From contig LSRX01001120.1 of the NCBI GenBank assembly GCA_001939145.1, positions 1 through 64,000 of the forward strand: DNA of 64,000 nt, given 5' to 3'. This DNA comes from Symbiodinium microadriaticum. Lineage: Eukaryota > Sar > Dinophyceae > Suessiales > Symbiodiniaceae. This document shows positions 10,413-22,399 of the stretch, in pieces. Below the pieces are notes generated by a model, which saw nothing but the letters and a program-made list of their open reading frames with translations, was not told the DNA's origin and did not search any database. The position numbers were made by a program, and so were the translations under genes. Every line of letters begins with the position of its first letter. The stretch's first letter is position 1.

Positions 10413-11600
10413 CCGGCTGTGCAAACGGGTGGGACAAACGGGTGCTTGCGCGCCTTTTTTCCCGCAAGGGCTGTCCGGTTCCCTCGCGAAGCACTCAGGG
10501 AGGAGGCGTTGCGGGCAAAGGCTGTGCGGTTCGCCTATCGCTCCACCTGGGACCTGCTTTTGTTGCTTGTCGATCCCTCGCAGCTAGCGGTTCTTTTTTC
10601 TCCCTTTTCCTAATGTGCAACCTACTGAGTTGAATGAAATGTATGAGGTCATCAGCTTTTTGAAGTTGCCGTGAATGCATATATGTGTGTATGAAAGTTT
10701 GTGCATCGATAGCAACATGCAAACGCAGAGTGTTAATCATGCAGTGAGGTGCTTGGCACTTTCCAAATCACATACATATAATATATTCTGTATCCATGTA
10801 TGAAGATGATCTTATGCACATGCATGAAAAATTCATTGGCATAAGTATCGTTCACTTACAAAAGACGAAACACTTGTGTTCACATATATACATACACATA
10901 TATATATATAGATATATATATATGTAGGTATGTACAGAGACAGTACACACACATGTATAGCACGATAAGGCTGATAAAACACTGTGAATGCCATATACGG
11001 GTATGCACAGTTAAGGGTTTTGAGGATCTTCCTGGCAGCTGTCCAGGATCAACTAACATGCTACTTCAAGAATGGTCAACTACGGCAGTACGAATGCAAA
11101 GCGAACCGCACAGGTCGAGGTGTGCATGTTTGGAGACTAAGTAAACCCTGCTGAAGCATCGCACACCCAGACAAGCCTGGCGGGTGATCGATTGACCGTC
11201 CATGGCAGCGATGCAAAAGATGCATACCGATATCTCTTCGTATTCGTGCATACACTATCACGTATGCAAGCAAGTAAGTAAGGAGGAAAGGGTGTAAGTA
11301 AGCAAGTTGGTATCTATGTATGGCTGTGCATGTAGGTGAATTTCCTCGTATCGCAACATTTTGCAGCTGCGGACTCGCAAGCTGTAAACCCCGAAACGAG
11401 TGGCGAACAGAGAACCTGAACCCCTGAAGAAATAACAAGTGCAAGCAAGAAGAGTAGTGGGTGGGAGGAAATTCAGCTCGGAACAGAGGGTTGTGTGGAA
11501 ATTCGGGGAGCCATCCGAAACTACTCATCGGTGGCACTCAAAGGTGCTGCTTGCTTTGCTTGTTTGCCGTGGGGCAACATGGATGTTGTGTTGATGATGG
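10413..11600. other. Unassigned, with a TA microsatellite
   Basis: About 10,880-10,925 is a (TA)n and CATATA tract. The rest has only short open frames on both strands and no recognised motif. Confidence 0.4.
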
Positions 11601-11654
11601 TGTGATCCAAGTTCGTGCAACCCCTGACGATCCGATATCTCCCACATCTAAGGT

Positions 11655-12351
11655 GTGGCATATTCGCAGGATGTGGCAACCTTGATTGCACCTTTGGGCC
11701 TCCCTGTGGTGCTAGAGGCAGGCCGGAGCCGTGCATTGCCAGATGCCGTGGGTCTGCCGTTTCCAGGCCGCTTTATCTCATCCAAGCGACTCCAAGTTGC
11801 AGGGCTTGATGTGCGAGGACTGCAGTGCCAGAAAGCTCCAAAGGTTTGCTCTCCTTGGATCCAGGCTTTTGCACGGCTTGCACAGGGTGGTGGCGAGGCT
11901 GCTATGGCCGTGGACTTGATCTGGGGCCGAGTTCTGTACTTTGCGATTGCATGCTCAGAAGGTAAAGTGCATTGTGGCTTCTCTCGAGACCCCAGATGTT
12001 GCCACGGCCTTTTGCTCGTGCGTGTCACAGCGGAATGTCACGTGGCCATGCAACCTGACTCAAGGCACTGTCCATGCTTTGCGACGCATTGCAGAGGCTG
12101 GCCCGGACATCGTTGGCCGAGCCAGCATTTTCGGAGACTCCTGTGTATTATTGCCAGCCTGTGTGAATTTGTGCAGGCTGTGTGAGAATGCGATCTGCCG
12201 TGCCGCCAAGCTGTTGCTCTTGAGGGCTGCTGTGGCATGTTGTAAGATTTCCTGTTCAGGTCAGCCACGTCAAGTCGTCGATGAGCTCCTTCATCTCTGC
12301 GACAGTGATCCCTCCAACCTGGAGTTGTCTCGATCTCACAGCTGCCACTGA
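11655..12351 (+). other. Coding-like region of unknown function
   Basis: Two overlapping + strand frames (11,655-12,185, 176 codons; 11,941-12,351, 136 codons) have helix-rich, Ala/Leu/Cys-rich composition. One could continue the other through an intron beginning GTAAAG just after ...YFAIACSEG at about 11,962. I recognise no domain, and the minus strand is also open. Treat it as a possible exon cluster, not a defined gene. Confidence 0.25.
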
Positions 12352-14930
12352 AGCTCCAAGCAGCAGCACCGAAAGCAGCTCAGGCAGCGGCAGGTGTCCT
12401 TGTGCCTGCACAGGCCGCTTGCAAGATTAGGCCAAATTTCTGTTACCTAGCATGCTGTTTCAGCACCTTGGCCGCTTTGGGTTTCATGTAAGCCTTCAAA
12501 GTGGCCCCGTGAGGCTGCTGGCTGCTGGGGTCGTGTCTGAGGCCGCATCCTCAGTGGAAGATGTGGCGTCCCAGAAGAAGGCTTGCGCCGACGATCGTCT
12601 TGAACTTCCGGTCGAGGAAAGAGAGCAGGCTGAGGTTGGTAGATGAAAAGAAACTCGTTTTTGTCCCACAGGGTGAAGGCTGCGACGGGAATGGATTTCC
12701 GTGCATTCGATGGCCATGGGACTCATCATGAGACACTGCAAACAAATGCAAGCGGACTAGACTGCAATCCAGACTGCTTCAGGCATGTGTGCGAGGCAGA
12801 GGCACTTTGCTGAACTCGCAGCCGGCAGCCAAGTTTAGGTTGGCATGCAAGCGGTAAGCATGTAGATACCGCAATCAATGCATGTTGCGGTACATTCTCA
12901 AGGTGGGCTCACCTGCTGGTCACTGCCCTAGCACTGCAGTGGCACGCTGCATTGCACTCCCTCATGCAATTTTGTGGGTGTGCGGGAGCCGTCCGATTCG
13001 CTTGCTGCACGGCAATACAGCCTTTCCCATGACCAGCCCGCGCAGCTCTGTGGCGACTCGGGGAACTGGTGCCAGATGCCAACTCCAAGACTGATACCCA
13101 AAAAGGGTATTGACTGAAGGACTCCTGCCGAAGGAATAAAAGGATTGAGTCTCAACCACAACCCTAGGCAGCGGATGTGCACTCTCCACAAGACCTCAGG
13201 GTGTGTAACTATAAGCTACCATAAACGTTGCGCAAGGAACGCTTCCTTGGCGCCGAAGATGAGGAGGCCAAGTTGGACGGCACTTTTCACAGCAAGGCCT
13301 GGCCTAACGAAGAAGGTTGCCATGCGGGTCGGACGGACTGTTGGGGCAAGGTCCAGGAGTTGTTTCACCAGGAGGTGGCTTTGCACTTCGAGTACGAGGT
13401 GCCGGTCTGCGGCTGACATACAGCGCGTGCGTGCGGAACTTTTCGAGCTTTCGCGACACAGGCTGCAGAGCGCTGCCTGCATTACCTTCGAAGAAGGTGG
13501 CTGTGCTTTTTACGCCTTCTTGTAATCTTTCCTGTTCTTTCTGATTGCTGTTTTACTTTGGAAGCTCTTTCAGGTGTCAATAGAACGCTTCTCCCGCACC
13601 ACGATAGATGTTCCTTGCTGGTATCATCCTGGTAGTTCTCCTTCGCATAGTCGGAAACGGAAGCTCGGAAGGGAGCAGGGGTGAAAGACACAAGGGGGAA
13701 ACAACCGAACATGTTGACATCAGACAAGACCGATGGCTCTTGTGCGGCAAGCTGTGCCGAAGCTCGCCCGAAGGTCGCATAGCCTTCCAAACCCTTGACG
13801 ATCAAGCAAGAATGCGTCCACTGCTGGGGAATCGCGGCCTTTCGGGCTGATTTGCTCCTGCAGCTCTGCTGGGGTCTATCCTTCGCATCGACAAGAGGGA
13901 TGGTATGCCATCGACGGCAAAGGAGACCACCGAAAACACTCCATGTGCAGGACTGGGCAGTGAGGACCAGCTTCGAAAAGACGGTGCACTGGTGGGTTCG
14001 ACACCAATTTTCCTGTCTCTCTTTTGCCTCGGGATCGCCTGAATCTGCAGCTCGCTAGAGAGCCAGCAATGTTGCCGTGAAGCGATCGTTCCTGGCAAAA
14101 CATGACAAGAAAGGTTCTTTGTCTTTATTGCCTGTCAATGAGCATGACGATGGGGCACCAGTGTTGTAGTTCTGGAGATTGAATATGATTCCGGGCGCGG
14201 TTCCGTTGTTGCAGGACGCAGCCGTCCTTGGTTTTTTTGGAAGTGATCCGGTGTTTGGCAGAAAACCTGGAGGCAGGGTGTTGACATTGGAGAAAATGTG
14301 GATTCATCTGCTGCGTGCAGGACTATCAAAGCCGTTCAGAGGCGCCGCCTTGACAAGAAGCTGCGCTGACGTATCACGCCCTTCATTCAGGCTCGCGAGC
14401 TTGCTTGGGACGCTGGTCGACAGATGCTGGTTCCTTTGGATCCTCACCTGCGCCTAAGACTACAGAACGAGGCCTGCATCGGATGCTTTCCGGAGCTTGC
14501 AACTGCCCTTGTAAGATGCTGAAAGGTTCTTGAGGCTATGCAGCTCACGCCTCTGGCTCTTTAGGCTGACATGGCAGCGGTACCTTGGCTTGCTTCAGGC
14601 TTCGGCTGCCGCAAGCCCTTTGTTCTGCGGCTTTGGCAGCCGCAGACTGGCCCAAGAGCGAGGTGCTGTGGCAGGGCATGGCAGAGCCAGGAGGGCGAGC
14701 GCAATCATGCACCTTTGAACAGGAAAGTTTGGTGAAGAAGACGCAGGTGCCTCAGAATTTGACAGCATAAGTCGAGACATTACATGCCATGCGAGAGATT
14801 GGGGGTGATTCACAGCAAATCAAGGTCGCTTCTGAGCTGAAACCAAGAAGAATATAACCAAACAGAAAACTTCCTGGTTCCAAGGCTGGTCTGGCTGGAA
14901 GGCCCACCGTCGTCTCCCCGTGGTGCCAAC
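12352..14930. other. Unassigned
   Basis: Many overlapping frames of 60 to 130 codons lie on both strands without a clear winner or family motif. Base composition resembles nearby coding DNA, so intron-rich genes may be hidden here, but none can be supported. Confidence 0.3.
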
Positions 14931-14940
14931 ATGCCCCAAC

Positions 14941-15008
14941 ACTAAACCCAAAACCATAAACCCCTAAATCCCTAAATCCTAAACCCTAAACCCAAAAACC
15001 CTAAACCT
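14941..15008 (-). repeat. Degenerate telomere-type repeat (CCCTAAA)n
   Basis: About ten diverged units of the CTAAACC/CCTAAAT type occur on the + strand, so the G-rich strand is the minus strand. This is opposite in orientation to the tract at 6,943. Confidence 0.75.
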
Positions 15009-15024
15009 CGCCGCAGGCACTTTG

Positions 15025-15290
15025 CCCCGCATGATGATAACGTCCACAATGCCAAACATCAAATGTCGCCCCGTCCATGCCCGCACGGTGATAACAACGT
15101 AAATGCTACCAGAGCATCCAATGTCGCTCCGACCATGCCCCCGCGATGATATCAGTCATGCTGCCAGAGCATCTAATGTCGCCAGTGCACGCATGCGAGT
15201 CATGCACGCATGATGGTAATGTCCATGCTACCAGTGCACACTGTGGTGTCGCGTCATGCACGCACGATGATAGGGTGCCCTCTGTCGAAT
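15025..15290 (+). repeat. 55-62-bp tandem repeat (ATGATAACGTCCATGCTACCAGAGCATC type)
   Basis: About five diverged copies start near 15,031, 15,086, 15,147, 15,209 and 15,266. Shared words are GATGATAAC, ATGCTACCAGAGCATC and AATGTCGC. The array directly adjoins the telomere-type tract, as subtelomeric satellites often do. Confidence 0.7.
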
Positions 15291-15299
15291 ATGCCGGTC

Positions 15300-18200
15300 T
15301 GGCCAACGACCAGCAATAGCTCTGCTGAAGACAGTCCGAATCGTGGCAGAGCCAGCAAGCTCGGGAAAATGTTGCTTGTTTTCAGAGGGGCATCTCTTCA
15401 GACACTCCGTGGAAATACAGTGACAAGGCTGTACGACTCAGCTATCGCGCTAAGTTTGGCGTGTGTGAACAGTCAGCTACGGGGTCGTTGTAAGCGGGGC
15501 ACGGGTGAAATCCCAAAACCTTGCTTACGACCGCCGAGCTGCTGCTCCTTACTTTGTTCCGGCACATGCCCGACACTGTACTGCAGCACCTTCAGCATGC
15601 ACACTCAAGACCTGCGATGATGCTTGGTGATTGGTTTGGGATGGGTCCGCGGTTTGCATGGTGCCATCCCTGAACAGTGACAGTGTCTGGTGCCACTCTG
15701 AGGGCTCACCTTCTCAACGAGTGCAGCAAGCTGCTGGCAGCGAGCCTTCAGTCGACCTTGAGCGCATGCCGCCGCCTTGCCCACGTCCGAGGAAAGGAAA
15801 ACCCAGGTGACACAGGCCGGGCCCTTGGGCCCTGGGGTTGTGCGTGGCTCTGAAGTGCGGCTCGGAGTGTCCAGGATCACCATGAGCGAGCTGCGGAGCT
15901 GCGGCGGGAAGTGATGTTGTTCGAGGCATTGGGAACGCTGCAAGCGACTGATTCAACAAAGAGTGCGCTGCTTCCCAATTTGATCCCAATTTGCTTCGGC
16001 TCGGTGCCGAGCGGAATAGCCAAAAAACAACCGAGCCTGGTGAGCAGTCTTTCATTGGTACAAGGCGGCTTCGATATGTGTCCAGGTCACTGGCACGCGA
16101 GAAGCGTTTTTGAGAGTCTCTGGCAGTTCTCGCGGCACCATACCAGGCAGCATGTCCTTCATGAACGTGGGCGTGTTACTCTCCACCATATGATAGTCTA
16201 ATAAATTTGAAGGAGGGCAAGCGAGCGAGTCTCGACTTCTCTTCTCAGTCCTGTCGTGGTCTGGTGCTTCGAAGGCAGTGGAGTACTTGGAACTGAATGC
16301 CGCAGAGGCCACCCCAACTCAGGCCGAGCACGAACAGCAATTTGTATCCAGCTGCATGTCACACATTGAAAGATTTGAAAGTGCCGACCCATGCGGTCGG
16401 TTTGCGGAGAGGTGTCTTCTGCATTGCATATGCTTGAAGCTCCCAACTCAGAGGGTCTCGGGACGGGGAGGGTTGTTTTGGCGCATGATGTCGCGAGGTC
16501 GCAACCGCCGTGGCTCCGGTCCGGGCGCATGGCTGAAGTGCGCTTCGCCAGAGACGGAGCTTGTGCAGGCCGATGCTTTGGAACGCCTGCGGTATCGCCT
16601 TGGGAGGCCCCTTCCGCAGCCTGCAGTCTCGCTTCCGTGTCCCAGCTGCTCTGTCTTTGTCAGAGGCTAACTGCGAAGGTTTCGCCCAAGGCTGAGACCT
16701 TCGAACTCAAAGCAAAAAGACAGCACAGACAGACACTTCAGTACGGTTCATGCGAGTTTCCGAGTTGTCGGTGGGTCGTCAAGCTTAGAAGGCGAGCGAG
16801 GTTGGACTGTTGGTTCATGAAGGCCTGAGCACTTATGGAAGTAACGACATGCAACTTATTTTGGAACGGGCTCGCGCCCAGCCACTATGTACGAGGCTGT
16901 GTTGTGCTAGATAGGGCTACCAGAAGGAGTGGTCAATCCATGCCCAGGGCTGTCGGCATTTTGGGTTGTGCCTCGGAGGTTCTGCACATTGCGGAGACTG
17001 CATTCTGTGTTTCAAGCAGGCTGTCTTCGGATCAAATCCCAGAAGCTAGTCCGATAAAGACTGGCATGAGCCACTTGTCATGCTTTTCTTCGTTCCAACA
17101 AGCACGGCATGTACAACAGTCCAATCTGAGCGCTGCACGAGTTTCAGATCAAACGAATGTCAGTCCCAGTGGGAGCACGAGTGTGTGGTATAATTACATG
17201 ATACCCTCTGTGCTGCTGGCGAAGACCGAAGCCACATGCATCAGGCGGCTGTTTTCTTGCTCGGGAGGGTCCGACAGCATGGGGCACAGGAACCCGACCG
17301 ACTGAAGGCGCTGGCCGAACAGGCATGGGCCCGGTGAGAGGCACCGGCAGCTCTTCAATACTCACTCTGCGCACTCAGGATCCCAGCTACCTGCGGCGAG
17401 GCCGACTAGCCCAGGAGCTGCTGAGGTTCGCCGCGAAAGCATTCCATGCTGTCTATGCTGCTGCGCTTCCACGTTGGAGCCTTGTGCAGGGATGCAGAGC
17501 GGGTGTATGATCCGCAGCAAGAAAGGCGGACTGCTGAGGATTCCCGAACGTATCAGTAGGCTCAGTAGAGTGGTGGCGAGCACCTGGTTAAGATCATGGG
17601 AGAAGAAATACAAGTTCTTCAGCGAAGCCAAGATGAAGGCCCTAGCTTCTCCAAAGTGCCTCGACAATTTGCACGCCTGCAGTCACCCTGCTCGCAGGCA
17701 ACATACCGCACGTTTGCACGAGTGACGAGCTTGGGGTCTGCTGACACTTTTGCCATAGAACTTGGGGTTGACATGCTCCGTTCTACGAGTGTTTGTGTTC
17801 CTTCTGGCGCTTCTGTCGTAGAGCCCAGCACTGTGGAGCAATGGTTGCGGGTACATGGGAAGCTAGCTTGTGCAACCTCCAAACGTCCGCGAACACTGAG
17901 GCCAGACATGATCCGTTCAACAAAGATCCGTAAGTGCCCCAACTGCTGAGTTGTCAGCATTGACACTGGTACCACACATGCAAGTACATGTCTGCCAGGG
18001 CGTGGGGGAAATCGGTTTTGTCGCGTTTCGCGACATATTGCGGCGACAGAAATGTGAAACTGGAGGACAGGGTGTGCATGCGGGGTGTGCATACTTCCGA
18101 CTGCAGAATGGATCCTGAGACGTCTTATATGTTGTATGGCATGCTAAACAGAAGTCCCGAATCTTGTGGTTCTGTGCAGTGCATTTGAGTTGCAAGTGCT

Positions 18201-19320
18201 GCTTTGGTGTGAAGCTTGGCCCTTGTGTACTAGACTTTGGCTGTGCAAGCCGGCAAGCGGTCGTTTCGAAACGCTGAAATTGTGTGCCTTGAAAAGTTAG
18301 ACTGTGCACATCTAATTACAGTTCTTTTGTTGCATCCGTGCATTTCGTCCGGTTTGTGACACGTGCCAATTGTTTTCTGCGGTGTGTCCGCCGGGGTTCA
18401 AAACTATCCGTAGGCCTCGTCGCTGAATAATTGCAGAGTTGTCGTGGACACATGTCGACATTCGATGAATGCTTCTGTCCTTGGTCAGGACCGTGACAAC
18501 CGAGTTGACCACACGCATATGCTTGAAAGCTGTGACCATCGTTCGGAAACCGTTGTCGCTTAAGTCCGTCGCTTGTCCTGTGTCCGACGTGGGGACTTTG
18601 ACTTCCCGATGCCATTTAAGCCTTAGCCCGTCGTGCACCCTCCCCGAGGTTTGCTGCTGCTCGCAACTCCGGTTGATCTCCACCCCAGTGCCAGCTACTA
18701 GTATTTGGTTTGTCCTACAGGACATTTTCCATCATGTTGATGCAGACGGCGTCGGAGTCTCGATATTATGAAAACTGCACTTGCCAGAAATGGTGTCAAA
18801 GCGTGCACTCCGAGGATTATTCGCTGAGCAGACCTGAGGTCAAGCATGCTTTGTGCAGGCGGTGAAAATTGGACTTATTGTTCGGGCTGGAATCGATAGC
18901 AGGGATGGAAGTGCCATCGCGCATGCTTATGCTTGGTCAAGTGTTCCGATGAGTTCGGATCCATTTACACGCACGCAGTAGGTGGCAAGCCTCGTGCACG
19001 GCAGACATTGCGTCGGTGCAGAGTCTTGTGCATTTCACTTTGGTTTTGACAGACTCTGCAGGGTGCTGCCCTCCCTTTCAGAGCAGGAGGTCGTGGCCAT
19101 ATTTGATGCTCCTCGCCAAGAACCTTCGATGTCGTACTAGTGTCGCCTTCGCGAGGGATTTTGCTTCCCAGCTGTTGTAGTTATTTCGAGTTTGTCGTAC
19201 TAGTTGTAGCATCGTTTGTGTCGTTCCAACCAAGGCAATCGACGAGGATCACAGTGGTGCCGCACAACCGTCGTGTTTGCTCCGCTCCTTGCGAAGACAA
19301 GCAATCTGTTTCGGTCCATA
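15300..19320. other. Unassigned
   Basis: Open frames such as 16,391-16,828 (+), 17,596-17,949 (+) and 18,312-18,725 (minus, 137 codons) have protein-like composition but no motif I can name, and opposite-strand frames compete with each other. No gene is called. Confidence 0.3.
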
Positions 19321-19435
19321 GATACATACATACCTGCATGCGTACACGGATGTCGGTATGTATGCATGCATGCACGATGGATAGAAGGATGGATGGACGG
19401 ATGTATGTTTGTATGCACACACGTTGGTCGACGGA
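19321..19435. repeat. Low-complexity ATGTATG/GGATGGA tract
   Basis: Imperfect four-base periodicity (GATGGAT, GTATGCAT) extends over about 110 bases. Confidence 0.7.
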
Positions 19436-21040
19436 GTGATCTACGCACAAACTGCCTTCACATGAAGCCTTGCGGTTTCTAGAGTCCGCTTTCTTTGCTG
19501 GCGGTTTCTTGCTTTGACGATTTCAGGTAGAGGTTGTGTTTGTCCACACCGTACAGGCCAGCACGTGAATAGCATGGCCTTAACCTGGAGCCAGGTCAGC
19601 GTGCAAGAGTTTCGAACAGCCTTGGAGTGGGGCAGGAGAGCCGGTATTGCCAGCACAGAGGTTAAAACAAATTCGTTTCTTTTGTGCCGCCAGGAATGCT
19701 AAATTCAACAAAGAGTCTACTGAACGGCACAGGAATCCGCAGGAGTCTCAGTCCGAGGAGAGCCGATCAGTTTGGACGCGAGAACGCCGATAAGGACACA
19801 TCGGATTAAGCGTTTCCCACCGGCGAGAGTCGATGGATGGGAGCACCTCAGGGATGCCGACAGTGCAGTGAGCTCAACTGCTGTACTTTGCTGTGCTTGG
19901 CCGTGCTTTGCTGTGCTAACCTGGCTGTGTGAGTGATGCAATGCCAGGTGCAGGGAACCAGGTATGAGAGGGTTGGCCAAGCGGGCAGCTTGCTGGAGAT
20001 GTGTGACAAGGACCGTGCTTGCGAAGAGTTTCTTGAGGCTGCGAGAACCAGGTCGACTTAGATGCTCAAGCGAAGCTGGTTACGACGGTTACGATTGCGT
20101 ACGGGATCGGTGAGGGTTGACGTCTTCCAACAACCCTCGGGGTCTTCACCGTGGTTGGGGGGAGTCCCGGGAAAAGCTCCGGCATGCTGAGCCCTCCCCC
20201 TTACCCACTAGAGGGTCAGTGTGAATAGAGACGACGCCGCCTGAGGCTTTTTCGGCAGTATCGAGACCGCACCGTGACCGATTTTCCCGCGGTTGGGCCG
20301 CAGCGTGCTTCAACGGCCCATCATACCCGTTTCGGTTTTGGGCATTTGGCAACTCGTGACCACTGTTAGCGGGTTTCCCTCCCGTGCTATGGGGTTTGGC
20401 ATTTTGCAACATTTGCAGTCACCCCTGTAAAGGATTCAGCGTTCGTCACCTCATGCCTTCTTGGTGACGGCTGGTAATTAATGTCTTCGGTTGGAAGCTC
20501 ATCATCTCCATTCTCTCCTCTTTGGATTTGAGTTTTTGGTTGAACTTTCGAACCAGATCATGGCTAGCAAAGCCGGAAATGCGAAAGAGGGGTCACGGTT
20601 CCCCAAAACCCAAGCGAAACAGAAGATTGCGAACCGGGAACCTGGAAGAGGACCGAAACCCTATCGAGGGATGCCTGCCATGGTTCCCTCCTCCATACCT
20701 CAAACCTAAAGAAGGTTTTGACTTGCGATCCAAGACTCTGGAAGGACATTCGGCTGGTTATGCCGCAATTCAAAGTCCGGTCATGTTCGTTATGCTTTAG
20801 GGGTTTCGGGGAACCAGTCTCTGCTAGTTCAAGCTAACGCACTACCAATCGACCCGCGGGTCATGCTTGTTTTGCTTGTCTTTGTCTGCTTCGTCTGCTT
20901 CTGGGGTGTGGGGTGGGGGTGGGGGGGGGCTAGTTTCGACCTGTCTGACGACATCCATTACCGAGCAGTCCTTGGAGTAGCAGTGCCACTAGTTGTACTT
21001 TTGGTTCTGCTATGTTCTGCTGCACTAACCACCCAATCCC
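19436..21040. other. Unassigned, repeat-like
   Basis: TGCTGTGCTT words recur at about 19,880-19,930. About 20,100-20,450 looks like a non-coding repeat tail with no long frame. About 20,895-20,935 is a G-rich tract. No gene is recognisable. Confidence 0.35.
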
Positions 21041-21048
21041 CCCCCCTA

Positions 21049-22000
21049 TAAATAGGTCTTGGGCGGGGGGGGGTCACAGGGGGTCCGACCTATTCTGGGA
21101 CCTATTTTTCGCCACAGTGGGGGGTGGTGGCCGAAATAGGTCTGGACCTATTGTTTTGAATGGCCGGGACCTATTACAGTAATTAGTAGCATGGATGTTG
21201 AATTAGCAAGAGTGAGTGTACATCACTGGTATTGTTAGTCTTGTGGCGCTTCTTGGTGGTTGCCGTCATTGCCGCCCTTTGTAGGTAACCGGTAGACATG
21301 GCGGTATCTCCGAGTGGTATGTGGTGCGTACAGTATCTGCTGCCAGTATTGAGTCCCGCTGGAGGGCTTTGGGGGACTGTTCCGTGGGACATCCCATAGG
21401 AACCCTGGCACGAGGTCATGGCTGGGACCTATTTCCCCCCCTCTGCGATTTATACTGAAATATGAGTCTTAAAAACGGGTTTTCGGGGACTGTTCTATGG
21501 GGCCTTTCACGGGGACCCTTCCAGCAAGCCGTGCCTCGGGACCTATTTTGCGAGCCGCCGCAGTGCTACGTGCAGGCAGTAGCGCAGCTACGTTACATAC
21601 AAACCGTAGTGCGCCTTCGCAGCACTCGACCCAGCGGCACCCGGGTCCTTCTTGACGTGGACCTCTTCGCGGAATGGTGGTATACAGCCTCTCAGCGGGT
21701 ATTGAGTCCCGCTGGAGGGCTTTGGGGGGACTGTTCCCTGGAACACCTTATAGGAACCCTTGCACGAGGCCATGGCTGGGGACCTATTTCCCCCCACCCT
21801 CCCCCCGCTCCGCACTGCGAGAGTCTTGAGAAAGGGCCTCTAGGGACTGTTCTATGGGGTCTGCCGCAGGAACTCTTCCAGCAAGCCATGCCTCGGGACT
21901 TATTTTGCGATGCAAACATGAACCTAACCCCGGAAGCCTAGACCCCCCCCAAAGGCTCAGGGGTGTGGGACCCACCCTAAATAGGTCCAGACCTATTTCC
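21049..22000 (+). repeat. Nested higher-order repeat built on GGGACCTATTT
   Basis: A unit of about 210 bases at 21,347-21,553 is repeated at 21,700-21,911 (offset 353). Each unit contains two related halves of about 115 bases, each running from GGGGACTGTTC to GGGACCTATTT. The flanks carry the same word as a palindrome: AATAGGTC TG GACCTATT at 21,135-21,152 and AAATAGGTC CA GACCTATTT at 21,979-21,998. Further copies lie at 21,051-21,175. Frames across it have no protein signature. Confidence 0.85.
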
Positions 22001-22065
22001 GGGACACCCTAAGGGGTCCCCCCACCTCCCCACCCCCATAGGAGGGGGGTATACCACCCTTGCTA

Positions 22066-22087
22066 TGCTGCTGCTGCTGCTGCTGCT

Positions 22088-22138
<51 letters not shown>

Positions 22139-22139
22139 A
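22066..22139. repeat. (CTG/GCT)n triplet microsatellite
   Basis: About 24 units of CTG/GCT occur with one interruption (GGCTG at 22,088). They would encode homopolymers of Leu, Ala or Cys on + and Ala, Ser or Gln on minus. No credible flanking exon is visible. Confidence 0.95.
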
Positions 22140-22399
22140 GCGGCCACTGCGGCTGCAGCTGCCACTCGGGAGCGCTGTTACGCGGCACGGGGACACAACT
22201 TGCATGCCGGCATCCGTGCGCTGCTGGAGATGCTCCACATAGCCTGCCTCTTCTTCAAACGGTTTCAAGAGCGCTAATTGCTGACTTGCAGTTGTTTCTC
22301 TTCTGCGCAAAGCTGCGCTCTGTGCTTGAAGATAGTTGGCTCCTGCTTCAGGCATAGAACACATGCCGACGGAGCAATCCCCGTCTACATCCGCTGCGG

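Noticed and set aside
22060..22364. Poly-Leu, poly-Ala and poly-Ser/Gln frames
   Set aside because: Products of the (CTG)n tract; no flanking conserved exon.
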